Shown here piece after piece: positions 13,001 to 21,707 of a stretch of 64,000 bases of DNA (positions within the stretch are counted from its first letter, which is position 1; each line of letters begins with the position of its first letter). A model generated the notes under the pieces. The model was not told the DNA's origin. It ran no database searches and worked only from the letters and a program-made list of their open reading frames with translations. A program made the translations under genes and the position numbers. Source of the stretch: Hyalella azteca (taxonomy: Eukaryota; Arthropoda; Malacostraca; Amphipoda; Hyalellidae); assembly GCF_000764305.2 (NCBI RefSeq), contig NW_025939468.1:2256-66255 (forward strand). Reading direction: 5' to 3'.

Positions 13001-16000
13001 GCATATTTTTGCAGATTGATATCCCTTCGCAAAAACAGCACAATGAGCCTACCATGCAGTGGGCAGCCGAAGTATGTGGGAAGGGTGGGACAACATGTTC
13101 ATGTTGCGCTTACTGTTATCGTTTGCTGGTAAAATAGATTCCAAGCCAAAGCTAAGGTGGAGGAAGAGCAGAGTCGAAACTAAGGATTTGGGAACTGAAT
13201 TCGGTGGAATCTGATACACAACTGTGAGGTAAAGGCTAGTCAAACTTACATCGGTACAATAGTTCGATTCGACAGTAGCATAATACGTTATCAGGTAACA
13301 AACATCTCCAATGCGAGTAATAGAAGGAGTGTCGCAATGAAGTTAATTAATTTCTCTACATTTTGTAAAGTACATTAATCAAAATGTCGACCAGAATAAA
13401 TACAGAGAGAAACAAAATAATAGTTATGAAACTTATTGATAACGCCAGAGTCATCGTGTGGTTAGTCCGCATTCTTGACTTTACTTCAAGAGAGATGGCT
13501 TGTTCCGTGAAAGTTGTTGATCGAGATTACGTCGAAGGTAATTTCAGGCTTTTAGGAATGTTTAGCTGGTCTTCGGCTTGAGGATGAGACTGTTTATTGG
13601 GTACTTTGATTCTTTCTAGCATGCAGAACTGATCTCATCGTATATGTTGCCTGTTGCCTCTGAACTGCTTTCCTTCTTCGGTTTCGACGTCTCGACGTCG
13701 TGTGACCGTTTGCTGATCTCTTTCATCACTATGGCTGGTTTCCAAAAATCTTCCTCTATTTTCATAGGTTGGATTTTAATAGTGTCATTTGCTGTCAACG
13801 GTCTAAGTTTCTTCCTGTTTTTCGTTCGGTTTCCTATTTCCAGTCGTTTGCTTTCTTGTTGTACTGTTAATCCCTGACGTTCCGGAGCCTCTGGTTGCAG
13901 TGGTGATGAGTTTGATGGTATCAAGGTCATGGTTAGTCGTCTGAGTAACCGTTGTGCTCTGGGGCCGTATTATCAAAACTTCGTAAGTACGCGAAATCGA
14001 TTTACCAGAGGCGTAAGTGCTGACTTGATGACGTAACTGTAGAGGTGGTATTAACCGTATTATCAAAACATTTGTGCGGGAAGACAACAATCAGCAAGCA
14101 GGATGTTAACAGCCCAACAATCAGCATGCAGGATGTTAACAGCCCAACAATCAGCATGCAGGATGTTAACAGCCCAACAATCAGCATGCATAGCTGTTAA
14201 CTGGTCGCTGCCTGTTAATTATGCAAGTATGCTACTGTTGTGCACGGCTTCAACAGCCTCTTATGGATCTTATTGTCGCGTGTTTTATCTTGTTGCTTTA
14301 GAGATGCTGTCAAATGCAATGAAGGAATGCGGGAACTAAAGTTATCATTAGGAAGTAATATTGAGAAATGATAAATGGAAAGTAGGTGAATATATGAATG
14401 AATGAGCGAGTAACTAATGGAATGACAATTACTTGTCGCTCATATTTATGAAAAATGATGAATTGAAATATAGTCTGTTATATAGTTCCAAATAATGGCT
14501 ATTAAGTCTATATACTACCGAATAGTGATTTGACGAATAATTAATATTGATTTGATGAATAGTGAATGTTGATTTGATGAATAGTGAATGTTGATTTGAT
14601 GAATAGAGAATGTTGATTTGATGAATAGTGAATGTTGATTTGATGAATAATGAATATTGATTTGTACCTGTGAATAAATGACCTGGTAAATGAGCATGAA
14701 ATCAACCGACCCAATTCTAGTAGATTAATGTTGCTAATTCATTTGAATGCTTCCGAACGAATTTGAATAACAACTGACGATCATAAATTTCGCACAAATA
14801 ATTGAGGACAAATAATTTTTAAAATACTTTTGATTGAATTTCATTCTCTCGGACTGAACGTACATACTGAATAGATACTCATACTCTACTGAATAGATAC
14901 TCATACTCTACTGAATAGATACTCATACTCTACTGAATAGATACTCATACTCTATGGATAAATTTATCGGCGCACCTTGGCCGGATCAGCGAAGTTTATG
15001 GTCGCGTCTTGGACAATATCGGCGACGTTAGGGAGGCCATCTGATGGCCCGATGGCTACCATAGGAAGATCGTGTTTGTTGATGGCCATGGCCTTCTTGG
15101 CCACCTCCAGCAGCGGCCCAAACACGACCACCATCTCAGCTCCGCTGTCCTTCAGCTGGTGAGCCACCTCGGCTGTTCACACAAAACTCAATATAAGTTC
15201 AAATTTTTTGGTTTAAGTTCCCCAATTCGCCAGGAAAGAATGGGTCATTAATGGGTCAGCCATAATAACATTAAAAAATATAACTCAATACTCACTGCAG
15301 TGAGTGACAGAGAGCGCATTTTCTCGTCGACGAAAACGTGGAGTCACGGACGGACGGTTAGACAGACAGGCGGATGGACAGACGGACATGGCGAGCGCAA
15401 TAGTGCATTTTTTCCATAAATGAGAAAATGCGCTAAAAATAGATATATCAGCTAATAAATTTTCCCAACATTAATATTTATTTTATTTAGTTATTTATTA
15501 AAAAAAATATTTATTTATTTCTCTTATTCAAAAATATAAAACCATTCCCATTTTTCTACGAAATAGTCACGTTATCGCATATGTAGTTTGTTCCTTGAGT
15601 GCATTGTGTCTTGATGTCAGGGAGAAGACTTGTGGCTGTGTGCACAACAATCATAGTGTTAACATGTGCACTAACATGCACAGTGTTAACATGTGCACTA
15701 ACATGCACAGTGTTAACATGTGCACTAACATGCATAGTGTTTAGCATCGATGCTGATGGACAATGCGCGGAGGACTTCACTGAGGTCTATTACAAGTAAA
15801 TATTGTTTGTACAGCACAAGCTTATTCGTTATGTGCTCACTGGCAGTGTAGTTGGGATTAATGCCAGTGTAGACACACCCCACACTGATGGTGCCAAACA
15901 CCACCGCAGGATAGTCGACCATGTTGGGGCTGAGCACCGCTACCACGCTGCCCCTCCCCAGACCCTTCGTCAAGAGGTAACCGCCCCACCGAAACGCAGC

Positions 16001-19000
16001 ATCCTTCAGCGCCCCGAAGCTCACGAGGCGCCCCGAGTCGCTGCACACCTAGGGGGGGGGATGGTCGGTTTATGGGCGCCCCGAGTCGCTGCACACCTAG
16101 GGGGGGGGGGATTATGGTCNNNNNNNNNNNNNNNNNNNNNNNNNNNNNNNNNNNNNNNNNNNNNNNNNNNNNNNNNNNNNNNNNNNNNNNNNNNNNNNNN
16201 NNNNNNNNNNNNNNNNNNNNNNNNNNNNNNNNNNNNNNNNNNNNNNNNNNNNNNNNNNNNNNNNNNNNNNNNNNNNNNNNNNNNNNNNNNNNNNNNNNNN
16301 NNNNNNNNNNNNNNNNNNNNNNNNNNNNNNNNNNNNNNNNNNNNNNNNNNNNNNNNNNNNNNNNNNNNNNNNNNNNNNNNNNNNNNNNNNNNNNNNNNNN
16401 NNNNNNNNNNNNNNNNNNNNNNNNNNNNNNNNNNNNNNNNNNNNNNNNNNNNNNNNNNNNNNNNNNNNNNNNNNNNNNNNNNNNNNNNNNNNNNNNNNNN
16501 NNNNNNNNNNNNNNNNNNNNNNNNNNNNNNNNNNNNNNNNNNNNNNNNNNNNNNNNNNNNNNNNNNNNNNNNNNNNNNNNNNNNNNNNNNNNNNNNNNNN
16601 NNNNNNNNNNNNNNNNNNNNNNNNNNNNNNNNNNNNNNNNNNNNNNNNNNNNNNNNNNNNNNNNNNNNNNNNNNNNNNNNNNNNNNNNNNNNNNNNNNNN
16701 NNNNNNNNNNNNNNNNNNNNNNNNNNNNNNNNNNNNNNNNNNNNNNNNNNNNNNNNNNNNNNNNNNNNNNNNNNNNNNNNNNNNNNNNNNNNNNNNNNNN
16801 NNNNNNNNNNNNNNNNNNNNNNNNNNNNNNNNNNNNNACAGCTCATACTCTACTGAATAGATACTCATACTCTACTGAATAGATACTCATACTCTACTGA
16901 ATAGATACTCATACTCTATGGATAAATTTATCGGCGCACCTTGGCCGGATCAGCGAAGTTTATGGTCGCGTCTTGGACAATATCGGCGACGTTAGGGAGG
17001 CCATCTGATGGCCCGATGGCTACCATAGGAAGATCCTGTTTGTTGATGGCCATGGCCTTCTTGGCCACATCCAGTAGCGGCCCAAACACGACCACCATCT
17101 TAGCTCCGCTGTCCTTCAGCTGGTGAGCCACCTCGGCTGTTCACACAAAACTCAAAATAAGTTCAAATTTTTTGGTTTAAGTTTCCCAATTCGTCAGGGC
17201 AGTATGGGTAATGGGTCAGCCATAGTAACATTAAAAAATATAACTCAATACTCACTGCAGTGAGTGATAGAGAGCGCATTTTCTCGTCGACGAAAACGTG
17301 GAGTCACGGACGGACGGTTAGACAGACAGGCGGATGGACAGACGGACATGGCGAGCGCAATAGTGCATTTTTTCCATAAATGAGAAAATGCGCTAAAAAT
17401 AGATCAGAGAATAAATTTTCCCAACATTAATATTTATTTTATTTAGTTATTCATTTTAAAAATATATATTTATTTATTTCTCTTATACAAAAATATAAAA
17501 CCATTCCCATTTTTCTACGAAATAGTCACGTTATCGCATATGTAGTTTGCTCCTTGAGTGCATTGTGTCTTGATGTCAGGGAGAAGACTTGTGGCTGTGT
17601 GCACAACAATCATAGTGTTAACATGTGCACTAACATGCACAGTGTTAACATGTGCACTAACATGCACAGTGTTAACATGTGCACTAACATGCATAGTGTT
17701 TAGCATCGATGCTGATGGACAATGCGCGGAGGACTTCACTGAGGTCTAGTACAAGTAAATATTGTTTGTACAGCACAAGCTTATTCGTTATGTGCTCACT
17801 GGCAGTGTAGTTGGGATTAATGCCAGTGTAGACACACCCCACACTGATGGTACCAAACACCACCGCAGGATAGTCGACCATGTTGGGGCTGAACACCGCG
17901 ACCACGCTGCCCCTCCCCAGACCCTTCGTCAGGAGGTAGCCGCCCCACCGAAACGCAGCGTCCTTCAGCGCCCCGAAGCTCACGAGGCGCCCCGAGTGGC
18001 TGCACACCTAGGGGGGGGGATTATGGTCGGTTTATGGGCGCCCCGAGTCGCTGCACACCTAGGGGGGGGATTATGGTCGGTTTATGGGCGCCCCGAGTCG
18101 CTGCACACCTGCGAGGGATTATGGTCGGGCTATAGGACCTGAGTCGCTGCACATCCATATCCCAAATTCCCAAACTTTTCCCCATAAATATCAATAATTA
18201 GAAATTCTCCAACTGCTATTGCGGTTTCTCCAGAGTTGCCCTCAAATCAAAATACGACCAAAATATTTTTCAACAACACTAAATTGTTTCTGAACAATGA
18301 ACATAAAAAATGGCCAAAATGGATAATAATTCACAAAAAAATAAGTGAATAAATCATCGCAAGTATGCCATATTATTTAGCAGAAGGCAATACTCACGAC
18401 GGCAGTTTGGTTTTCCCTGCCGCGTGCTCCGCCGATGACATACTCGGCGAAGTTGGTAGCGCTGTTGGGCGGCAAACTGAGTTTGTTGCGAATGATTACG
18501 TCCGCTGACGTCGCAATGCATCTGTTGACGCGACGGAAAGCGGACGTAAAATTAATGTATTCAATGTAAATATTATTCATTTAATATCGCAAACAGGTTT
18601 AATGAGAAAGTGAGAATTAAATTCTTCGGTGATTACCTCCGCTGACGTCGCAGTGCACCTGTTGACGCGACGGAAAGTAACTTCAACTGAAATTAATACG
18701 AAGTATCAATAATAAAGTAAAACAAATTGTCATCCCAGTGAAGTTCAGGCTGAATTTATATTATAAACATGACAGTTTATGCCTCGTATAAAGGGTTATT
18801 TCAATGTGCCTATCACAATTTCTTAGTCTTCATACAACAGGAAGGGGGTAGGGAGGTAGGATGTAAACAAAATCGAATTTTCTATTGTAATACAGTACAT
18901 TGCAAAATTCATTCAAGATTCGAAACTAGTATAAAACGATAATTTTCTGGTAAATCTTCGTGTTGAACGAATTACCATTACTTAATAGCCTTCATCCGTT

Positions 19001-20007
19001 CGAGAATTTGAAACGGAGCTCTGTTTCAAATTATTATTGAAGGTCCGGGTCGGGTTATCAACATCGTGTTGGAATGTCTACATCCTATCGGGTTATCAAC
19101 ATCGTGTGTGGTTATCGCAAAGTCTAGGAACATCAGGAAGAATCGAGAGCCTAGATTTAATAACTGTGTAGAAGGAGGGCAATGCCTTATGTTGGTCTGA
19201 TCAGGAACTGAATTCATTTGTTGATACTTCAAAATTTGGCCGCAGTTCGGGTACAAAATTTAATATTCACTCCACATTTGAAAACGAGAATGGAATAGAG
19301 GTTTGTATTTAGATTGAGAAAAGCAACAGGAATTTTAATTATGACCATACGGTATATTATCAAATGATGAATGAATCTATAACACATTCAGACTTATTAG
19401 TGCTGTATATCCCAGTAACCTCAGCGTAATAACTGCATGTGATTAATTACTGTAATTACATGCGACATGATTTTCTTAGTAACCGCTACGTAATTACTGT
19501 AATCAATTACTGAAATTAGACGCGTCATGATTATTGTAGTAACCTCCTTGCAATTACTGTAATTACACGCGTCATGATTATTGTAGTAACCTCCTTGCAA
19601 TTACTGTAATTATAAGCGTCATGATTATTGTAGTAACCTCCTTGCAATTACTGTAATTACACGCGTCATGATTATTGTAGTAACCTCTTCACAATTACTG
19701 TAATTATAAGCGTCATGATTATTGTAGTAACCTCCTTGCAATTACTGTAATTATAAGCGTCATGATTATTGTAGTAACCTCCTTGCAATTACTGTAATTA
19801 CACGCGTCATAATTATTGTAGTAACCTCCTTGCAATTACTGTAATTACACGCGTCATAATTATTGTAGTAACCTCCTTGCAATTACTGTAATTACAAGGG
19901 TCATAATTATTATTGAAGAGCATGACTCACCGCCCCACGTTCCCTAAGAAGGCGCACAGCCGCCGCCTCAGCAGCTGGCTACAGGCGACTGATAATCCTG
20001 CTGTCAT
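6986..20007 (-). CDS. AMP-binding acyl-CoA synthetase (4CL/luciferase-like), exons 1-10, incomplete
   Basis: An ANL-superfamily enzyme: it would activate a carboxylic acid with ATP as an acyl-adenylate and pass it to CoA. Exons on the minus strand are 19931-20007, 18398-18521, 17800-18007 (or 15841-16048), 16940-17136 (or 14976-15172), 12046-12197, 11302-11476, 10489-10658, 9418-9573, 8934-9074 and 6986-7063. Visible family motifs are VLSPNMVDYPAVVFG, LPMFHLSGF, the YGMTE motif, GWLHSGDVGRYD, VDRIKELIK and SPSEIEDVILQLP. All visible junctions agree in phase except the one between exons 4 and 5, where the P-loop exon (SSGTTGxPKG type) is absent; it may lie in the gap 16120-16837. The C-terminal catalytic-lysine motif is also absent, because exon 10 runs into a SINE. 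The Arg-rich N-terminus (QLLRRRLCAF) could be an organelle targeting signal, but that is inference. The substrate is unknown. Confidence 0.85.
7108..7165 (-). pseudogene. Partial tandem duplicate of acyl-CoA synthetase exon 10
   Basis: The stretch repeats 6986-7042 almost exactly (from the CACTGCGCCAAGCACAAG end to the CTTCCT end). It has a one-base deletion in the GGG of the TGG codons, which breaks the frame, and it lacks the acceptor and the first codons. It lies inside the intron just upstream of exon 10. After CTTCCT it reads AAGAATATAA, so this copy keeps PKN, the natural continuation that the real exon has lost to the SINE. Confidence 0.7.
7262..7915 (+). pseudogene. 3' end of a non-LTR retrotransposon (LINE family L1a), copy 1
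   Basis: The plus-strand ORF at 7428-7802 encodes the conserved C-terminus of CR1/Jockey-like reverse transcriptase ORFs: LRGDFIEVYKYTNGLYKVP, then MWNSLRDYIVDAPSITAFKN and KLVKAMEK. The bases 7300-7427 give the preceding part (FGSAVWSPKLEQDKN-type and QRRATRIIP) broken by stops and shifts. The non-coding tail (cgagaatcggcgacaggccac...cagcgccgaca) is shared with 38580-38640 and 42580-42655. No intact reverse transcriptase remains. Confidence 0.85.
8481..8625 (-). mobile_element. R1 family MITE-like element, copy 2 (minus orientation)
   Basis: In reverse order it carries the arm ttttagcacattttctcatt, then ttgtgctcgtcatg, a rearranged gtccgtccgagacggccgga core, and the other arm gagaaaatgcgctgtcact with the ctgcagtgagtactgat end. 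Confidence 0.75.
8934..9074 (-). CDS. Acyl-CoA synthetase exon 9
   Basis: Forty-seven codons, phase 0 at both ends, acceptor CCACCCAG and donor GTGACT. It encodes VSPSEIEDVILQLPQVVEVS, then VVGVPHDMTGEAPRAYI and the end GGIDEKT. This is the family's 'VAPxEIExxLxxHPxVxxxAVVGxPDxxxGExPxAFV' block at the start of the mobile C-terminal domain. Confidence 0.92.
9418..9573 (-). CDS. Acyl-CoA synthetase exon 8 (adenylate-binding loop)
   Basis: Fifty-two codons, phase 0 at both ends. Acceptor CGCCCGTCAG, donor GTCACT. It encodes LMKAYHNNAEATAATLD, QDGWLHSGDVGRYDVDGYVS and VVDRIKELIKVNSLQ. The GWLHSGD Asp binds the ribose of AMP in the family, and DRIKELIK is the hinge region (A8). All are intact. 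Confidence 0.95.
9651..9693. repeat. Duplicate of the exon 8 acceptor region
   Basis: The 40-odd bases tacgccttcatcagctgacg onward repeat the acceptor and first codons of exon 8 (9556-9597) about 97 bp upstream in the intron. The copy keeps the AG and four codons, so it could act as a decoy acceptor. Confidence 0.85.
10489..10658 (-). CDS. Acyl-CoA synthetase exon 7 (YGMTE motif)
   Basis: The exon has 170 nt, phase 1 at its start and phase 0 at its end (donor GTGAGA). It encodes YGMTETLISHQDPVGDTRVG, then QLLPGLEGKVVDLTTGEDLP and VGELCTRGPT. YGxTE is the A5 motif contacting the adenine and the acyl-adenylate, and VGELCTRGP is the A6 region. High GC (cccc/gggg runs) contrasts with the introns. 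Confidence 0.95.
11000..11299. repeat. ~60-bp minisatellite beside the exon 6 donor
   Basis: About five units of tcatcattaaaggcttaata, aatatattaaaataag and cacccattaatcaagat end right at the donor of acyl-CoA synthetase exon 6 (exon end 11302). Each unit contains an acaccca (TGGGTGT) resembling the donor region. Confidence 0.9.
11302..11476 (-). CDS. Acyl-CoA synthetase exon 6
   Basis: The exon has 175 nt, phase 0 at its start and phase 1 at its end. The acceptor is CTCGCCCCAG and the donor GTGGGT. It encodes VNMMHLVPSLLNFALAHPKF, then VDAVLSGAAPVPPTAVAKV and APHGQLLH. VLSGAAPVP corresponds to the A4/A5 'xxSGAAPLG' segment. The donor was chosen because only this GT gives a frame that continues into YGMTE. 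Confidence 0.9.
11535..11640. repeat. Duplicate of the exon 6 acceptor region
   Basis: The run aggagcgagggaaccaagtg, gggcgagaatttttttt and gctgggtcgtaatt repeats 11445-11535, which spans the acceptor and first codons of exon 6. The copy lacks the cacctgg segment, so the acceptor itself is lost. Confidence 0.85.
12046..12197 (-). CDS. Acyl-CoA synthetase exon 5
   Basis: The exon has 152 nt, phase 1 at its start and phase 0 at its end, with acceptor ATCTTTCCAG and donor GTGAGT. It encodes ECPSLVMTLPMFHLSGFLAI, then GIKLLNITKFKPQTFIEIL and LEHK. LPMFHLSG is the A4 motif. The start phase requires a preceding exon that ends with one base; exon 4 ends in phase 0, so at least one exon is missing between them. 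Confidence 0.92.
12198..13615. other. Intron 4 of the acyl-CoA synthetase, proximal part
   Basis: I searched this stretch by eye on the minus strand for the missing P-loop exon (SSGTTG-type) and did not find it. About 12560-12760 carries a motif repeated within itself (acgttg...caacgtcaga) that looks like a degraded short element. Confidence 0.5.
13616..13930 (-). pseudogene. Fragment of a Ty3/gypsy-like pol, integrase C-terminal region
   Basis: The minus ORF contains LRPLTANDTIKIQPMK, then EDFWKPAIVMKEISKRSHDV and ETSKPKK. This has the layout of the small domain after integrase in LTR retroelements (GDxVxxxP...WxxAxVxxxxxxRSYxVET). It is followed by an acidic low-complexity end. No protease, RT or integrase core is nearby, so it is a relic. 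The assignment rests on pattern memory only. Confidence 0.5.
13958..14062. mobile_element. Short hairpin MITE-like element
   Basis: Two copies of a ccgtattatcaaaac motif flank an internal inverted pair, cttcgtaagtacgcg and gcgtaagtgctgac. This resembles the 47756-47902 element, which has tactttcaaaa ends and cgtaagtacttacg inside. Confidence 0.4.
14088..14190. repeat. 29-bp minisatellite, 3.5 copies
   Basis: The unit is caatcagcatgcaggatgtt plus aacagccca, repeated with almost no change. Confidence 0.95.
14523..14665. repeat. 22-bp minisatellite, about 6 copies
   Basis: The unit is gaatagtgaatgttgatttg plus at, with small variants (aatagagaatg, aataatgaata). Confidence 0.95.
14855..14958. 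repeat. 20-21-bp minisatellite (copy A side)
   Basis: The unit is ctgaatagatactcatactc plus ta, four to five copies. It is repeated at 16838-16916 as part of the ~2-kb duplication and borders the donor of exon 4. Confidence 0.95.
14976..15172 (-). CDS. Acyl-CoA synthetase exon 4, copy A
   Basis: The exon has 197 nt, phase 1 at its start and phase 0 at its end. The acceptor is GTGAACAG and the donor GTGCGC, which is a weak match. It encodes EVAHQLKDSGAEMVVVFGPL, then LEVAKKAMAINKHDLPMVAI and VQDATINFADPAK. It continues NPNYTA of exon 3 into the classic 'ELxxQLxDSGA' segment. Copy B at 16940-17136 differs by only a few substitutions. Confidence 0.9.
15272..15440 (+). mobile_element. R1 family MITE-like element, copy 3
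   Basis: This is an almost canonical copy. It has taactcaatactcactgcag, the arm gcgcattttctcgtcgacga, aaacgtggagtcacggacgg, a gacagacaggcgg tract, gacggacatggcgagcgcaa and the arm gagaaaatgcgct. Confidence 0.85.
15640..15735. repeat. 27-bp minisatellite, about 3.5 copies (copy A)
   Basis: The unit is gtgttaacatgtgcactaac plus atgcaca. It is repeated again at 17610-17700 as part of the ~2-kb duplication. Confidence 0.95.
15841..16048 (-). CDS. Acyl-CoA synthetase exon 3, copy A
   Basis: The exon has 208 nt, phase 0 at its start and phase 1 at its end. The acceptor is CCCCCCCTAG and the donor GTGAGC. It encodes VCSDSGRLVSFGALKDAAFR, then GRGSVVAVLSPNMVDYPAVV and VGCVYTGINPNYTA. It is the family's A1-A2 region. 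It differs from copy B (17800-18007) at a handful of positions, for example VLSPN here and VFSPN there. Confidence 0.92.
16020..16119. repeat. ~50-bp tandem duplication across the exon 3 acceptor, copy A
   Basis: The unit gcgccccgagtcgctgcaca plus cctaggggggggatggtcgg contains the first codons, the AG and the G-run (C-run on the minus strand) of exon 3. Two units are present before the N gap; three are present in copy B (18000-18145). Confidence 0.9.
16120..16837. other. Assembly gap (718 N)
   Basis: The gap lies between two nearly identical ~2-kb copies of the exon 3-4 region. Its left edge falls in the exon 3 acceptor repeat and its right edge in the 21-bp minisatellite, both of which are hard to assemble. 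Confidence 1.
16940..17136 (-). CDS. Acyl-CoA synthetase exon 4, copy B
   Basis: This has the same boundaries, length and phases as copy A. Differences include AKMVVVFGPLLDVAKKA here against AEMVVVFGPLLEVAKKA, and NKQDLP against NKHDLP. Both copies are open and splice-competent. Confidence 0.9.
17232..17400 (+). mobile_element. R1 family MITE-like element, copy 4 (duplicate of copy 3)
   Basis: This is the copy B counterpart of 15272-15440, at the same place relative to exon 4. It therefore arose through the regional duplication and not through a new insertion. Confidence 0.85.
17610..17700. repeat. 27-bp minisatellite (copy B)
   Basis: It has the same unit and copy number as 15640-15735. 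Identical repeat counts in both copies argue for a very recent or artefactual duplication. Confidence 0.95.
17800..18007 (-). CDS. Acyl-CoA synthetase exon 3, copy B
   Basis: The boundaries and phases are the same as copy A. It is the copy adjacent to exon 2, so a transcript reading straight through would use this one first. It encodes VCSHSGRLVSFGALKD and SVVAVFSPNMVDYPAVVFG. Confidence 0.92.
18000..18145. repeat. ~50-bp tandem repeat across the exon 3 acceptor, copy B
   Basis: Three units of ggcgccccgagtcgctgcac plus a G-run and ttatggtcggtttatgg start inside exon 3 and run into intron 2. Each complete unit carries a possible acceptor followed by the same first codons of exon 3. Confidence 0.9.
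18398..18521 (-). CDS. Acyl-CoA synthetase exon 2
   Basis: The exon has 124 nt, phase 2 at its start and phase 0 at its end. The acceptor is GCGTCAACAG and the donor GTGAGT. It encodes CIATSADVIIRNKLSLPPNS, then ATNFAEYVIGGARGREN and QTAV. It leads in frame into VCSDSGRLVSFGAL, the usual 'AxxxxxTGRxxTYxxL' start of the adenylation domain. Confidence 0.9.
18630..18682. repeat. Duplicate of the exon 2 acceptor region
   Basis: The run gattacctccgctgacgtcg plus cagtgcacctgttgacgcga repeats 18493-18535, including the acceptor and first 11 codons of exon 2, about 138 bp upstream. Confidence 0.85.
19430..19915. repeat. ~47-bp minisatellite in intron 1, about 9 copies
   Basis: The unit is attattgtagtaacctcctt plus gcaattactgtaattacacg and cgtcatg. 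It ends 15 bp from the exon 1 donor of the acyl-CoA synthetase. Each unit has a gcaattactgtaatt self-complementary core. Sequence identity is highest in the centre and decays at the left edge. Confidence 0.95.
19931..20007 (-). CDS. Acyl-CoA synthetase exon 1 with start codon
   Basis: The ATG at 20007 opens 25 codons plus two bases, MTAGLSVACSQLLRRRLCAF then LGNVG, ending at donor GTGAGT. The split Arg codon joins exon 2 correctly. It is the first ATG of this GC-rich island. The basic, non-acidic N-terminus resembles a mitochondrial presequence. Confidence 0.82.
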
Positions 20008-21707
20008 GACGCGGTTAAATACGTAAAATAATACTTGACTTTTTATTAAAGATAATAAAAATTATTCAAAATTAAAACACAGATATTAGTTTTAATTAAA
20101 TAGCGTTTATAAAAATATTAGTGATTAGATGCAATTGTATTAATGAACATAGTTAATTGGTATATGTTCGGTGGTTAATGCAACTGAAATGATGAGAAAT
20201 AAAAAAAAATTAAAGTTAGCTAAATATACTACAAGGTTATTGATAGAAACTGAGCAATATTTAGAAAAATTTCTTGCTTCTTCGTGGAAACTCCGATGAT
20301 TTTATCAGGAATAATAAGAGAAATCTAAAGTCTTTACGTCACTATATATAGGTGGACAAAATTTAATATTATCACAAATATTACTGAAAATTACCTAAAT
20401 AATTAGGTGCTTATCTAATAATTAGGTGCCAAAATAATAAGTAAAATGCTTATTTGCCATTCAACTTATATTCAATAGTCGTTGATGGAGGAAGTCGTTA
20501 AAGCCGTCCTCCATCATTTTGTTGGCGTTCAAGTAAGATTTTTTTACGATATAATCAAGAAGTTATACGCCACTCATGGCGGGAGAATTCCCTCAACGAT
20601 TTCTTGACGATCGCAGTTTACGATATGAGAGTCAATCTCGGCATCATGTATACGATCCCAAAAATAACTACGATACGACAAGGCAGCGATTTTGAACTGC
20701 AGCACTTCCTAATTTTCAGTTAATCATTTATGAAAATTAGCAGCGCTAAAATCTTAGGAATTAATATTAATGGGATACTGCGCAGAAACAGGGATACCTC
20801 GTTAAGATAGCGGGACATTAACTCGACAACAATTGATTACACATTGATTAAATATGACATTGTTTCGTTTTTCTTATCGTTGGACAAGATGAGTGAACCT
20901 GACAGGTGACCACAGAAGTGATACCACACCACTGGCGATAAGGGATAAATGTGCTAAATTTAATGTGAATAATTGTGTTTGATTCTGTGAAATAAATAAC
21001 GAAATTATCTCCATATTTAGCACAATTTATTATGTTTAATTGAGGGATTTATGTTGAAGCATTTGAAAATTGTCCTTATGGCGATCTACAACTTGACGAA
21101 GAAATATCAAGCCCAAGGTTTTAAATTACAAGGAACACCTTCAATAATACATCAAAGTCTACGAGAAAAAACAGCAAGGTTTTTTTCTCGTAGCTTTCAA
21201 AAACGCCAGCTTTCAATGGTAGACAGTAAGTTAAATGCCGATTAATAAGCGAAATGTCGCAGCATTAGATGTCACTACGGAAACCATCGAAGTGCAAGAT
21301 ATTTGGACATTGGCCACAAATTAAATATAATATCATTTAGACGTAACTACCGTACATATTAAAGCGTATAACATAAAGACAGTGCGCACCACTAAATTCT
21401 AACGTTATTCACGCAATAATTTACATCTAATTAAGCATAAACCTAATTAGCCGAAACTTGAGTTTGTTACAGTAAAACCAGCCATTCTAGACTCACTAAT
21501 ACGACTAACTTCAAGCTATTTTTGCCACAACATTCTCCACTACACAAATGTCACTGCAACTCTAGGTCATTATAGACTTGACATTGGCCTCCCCAACGTC
21601 TAGCTCACATGCAAGCTTGACTAGGACTGAAGGTCGCACCTGTGAAGCAAACGTCCCGCACACTTGCCAAAAAACGCACTGTGCGGGCCAATACTGTTAG
21701 ATATAAG
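20008..21707. other. Intergenic stretch upstream of the acyl-CoA synthetase
   Basis: This AT-rich sequence lies between the acyl-CoA synthetase start and the R1 hairpin. Only short chance ORFs are present (for example 21051-21245). No promoter element is clear enough to call. Confidence 0.5.

Noticed and set aside
13860..13910. RGSGTSGIN translation considered as the missing P-loop
   Set aside because: It lies in another frame of the gypsy-like fragment, lacks the Pro-Lys-Gly and has no matching splice sites.
15599..15799. Plus ORF with repeated VLTCALTC units
   Set aside because: It is the translation of the 27-bp minisatellite and appears again at 17558 in the duplicate.
15803..16882. Long ORFs of 244-359 residues across the gap
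   Set aside because: They are open only because the N run contains no stop codons. The real coding part is exon 3 copy A on the minus strand.
19430..19915. CRISPR-like array
   Set aside because: The whole 47-bp unit is repeated with no unique spacers, in an intron of a eukaryotic gene.
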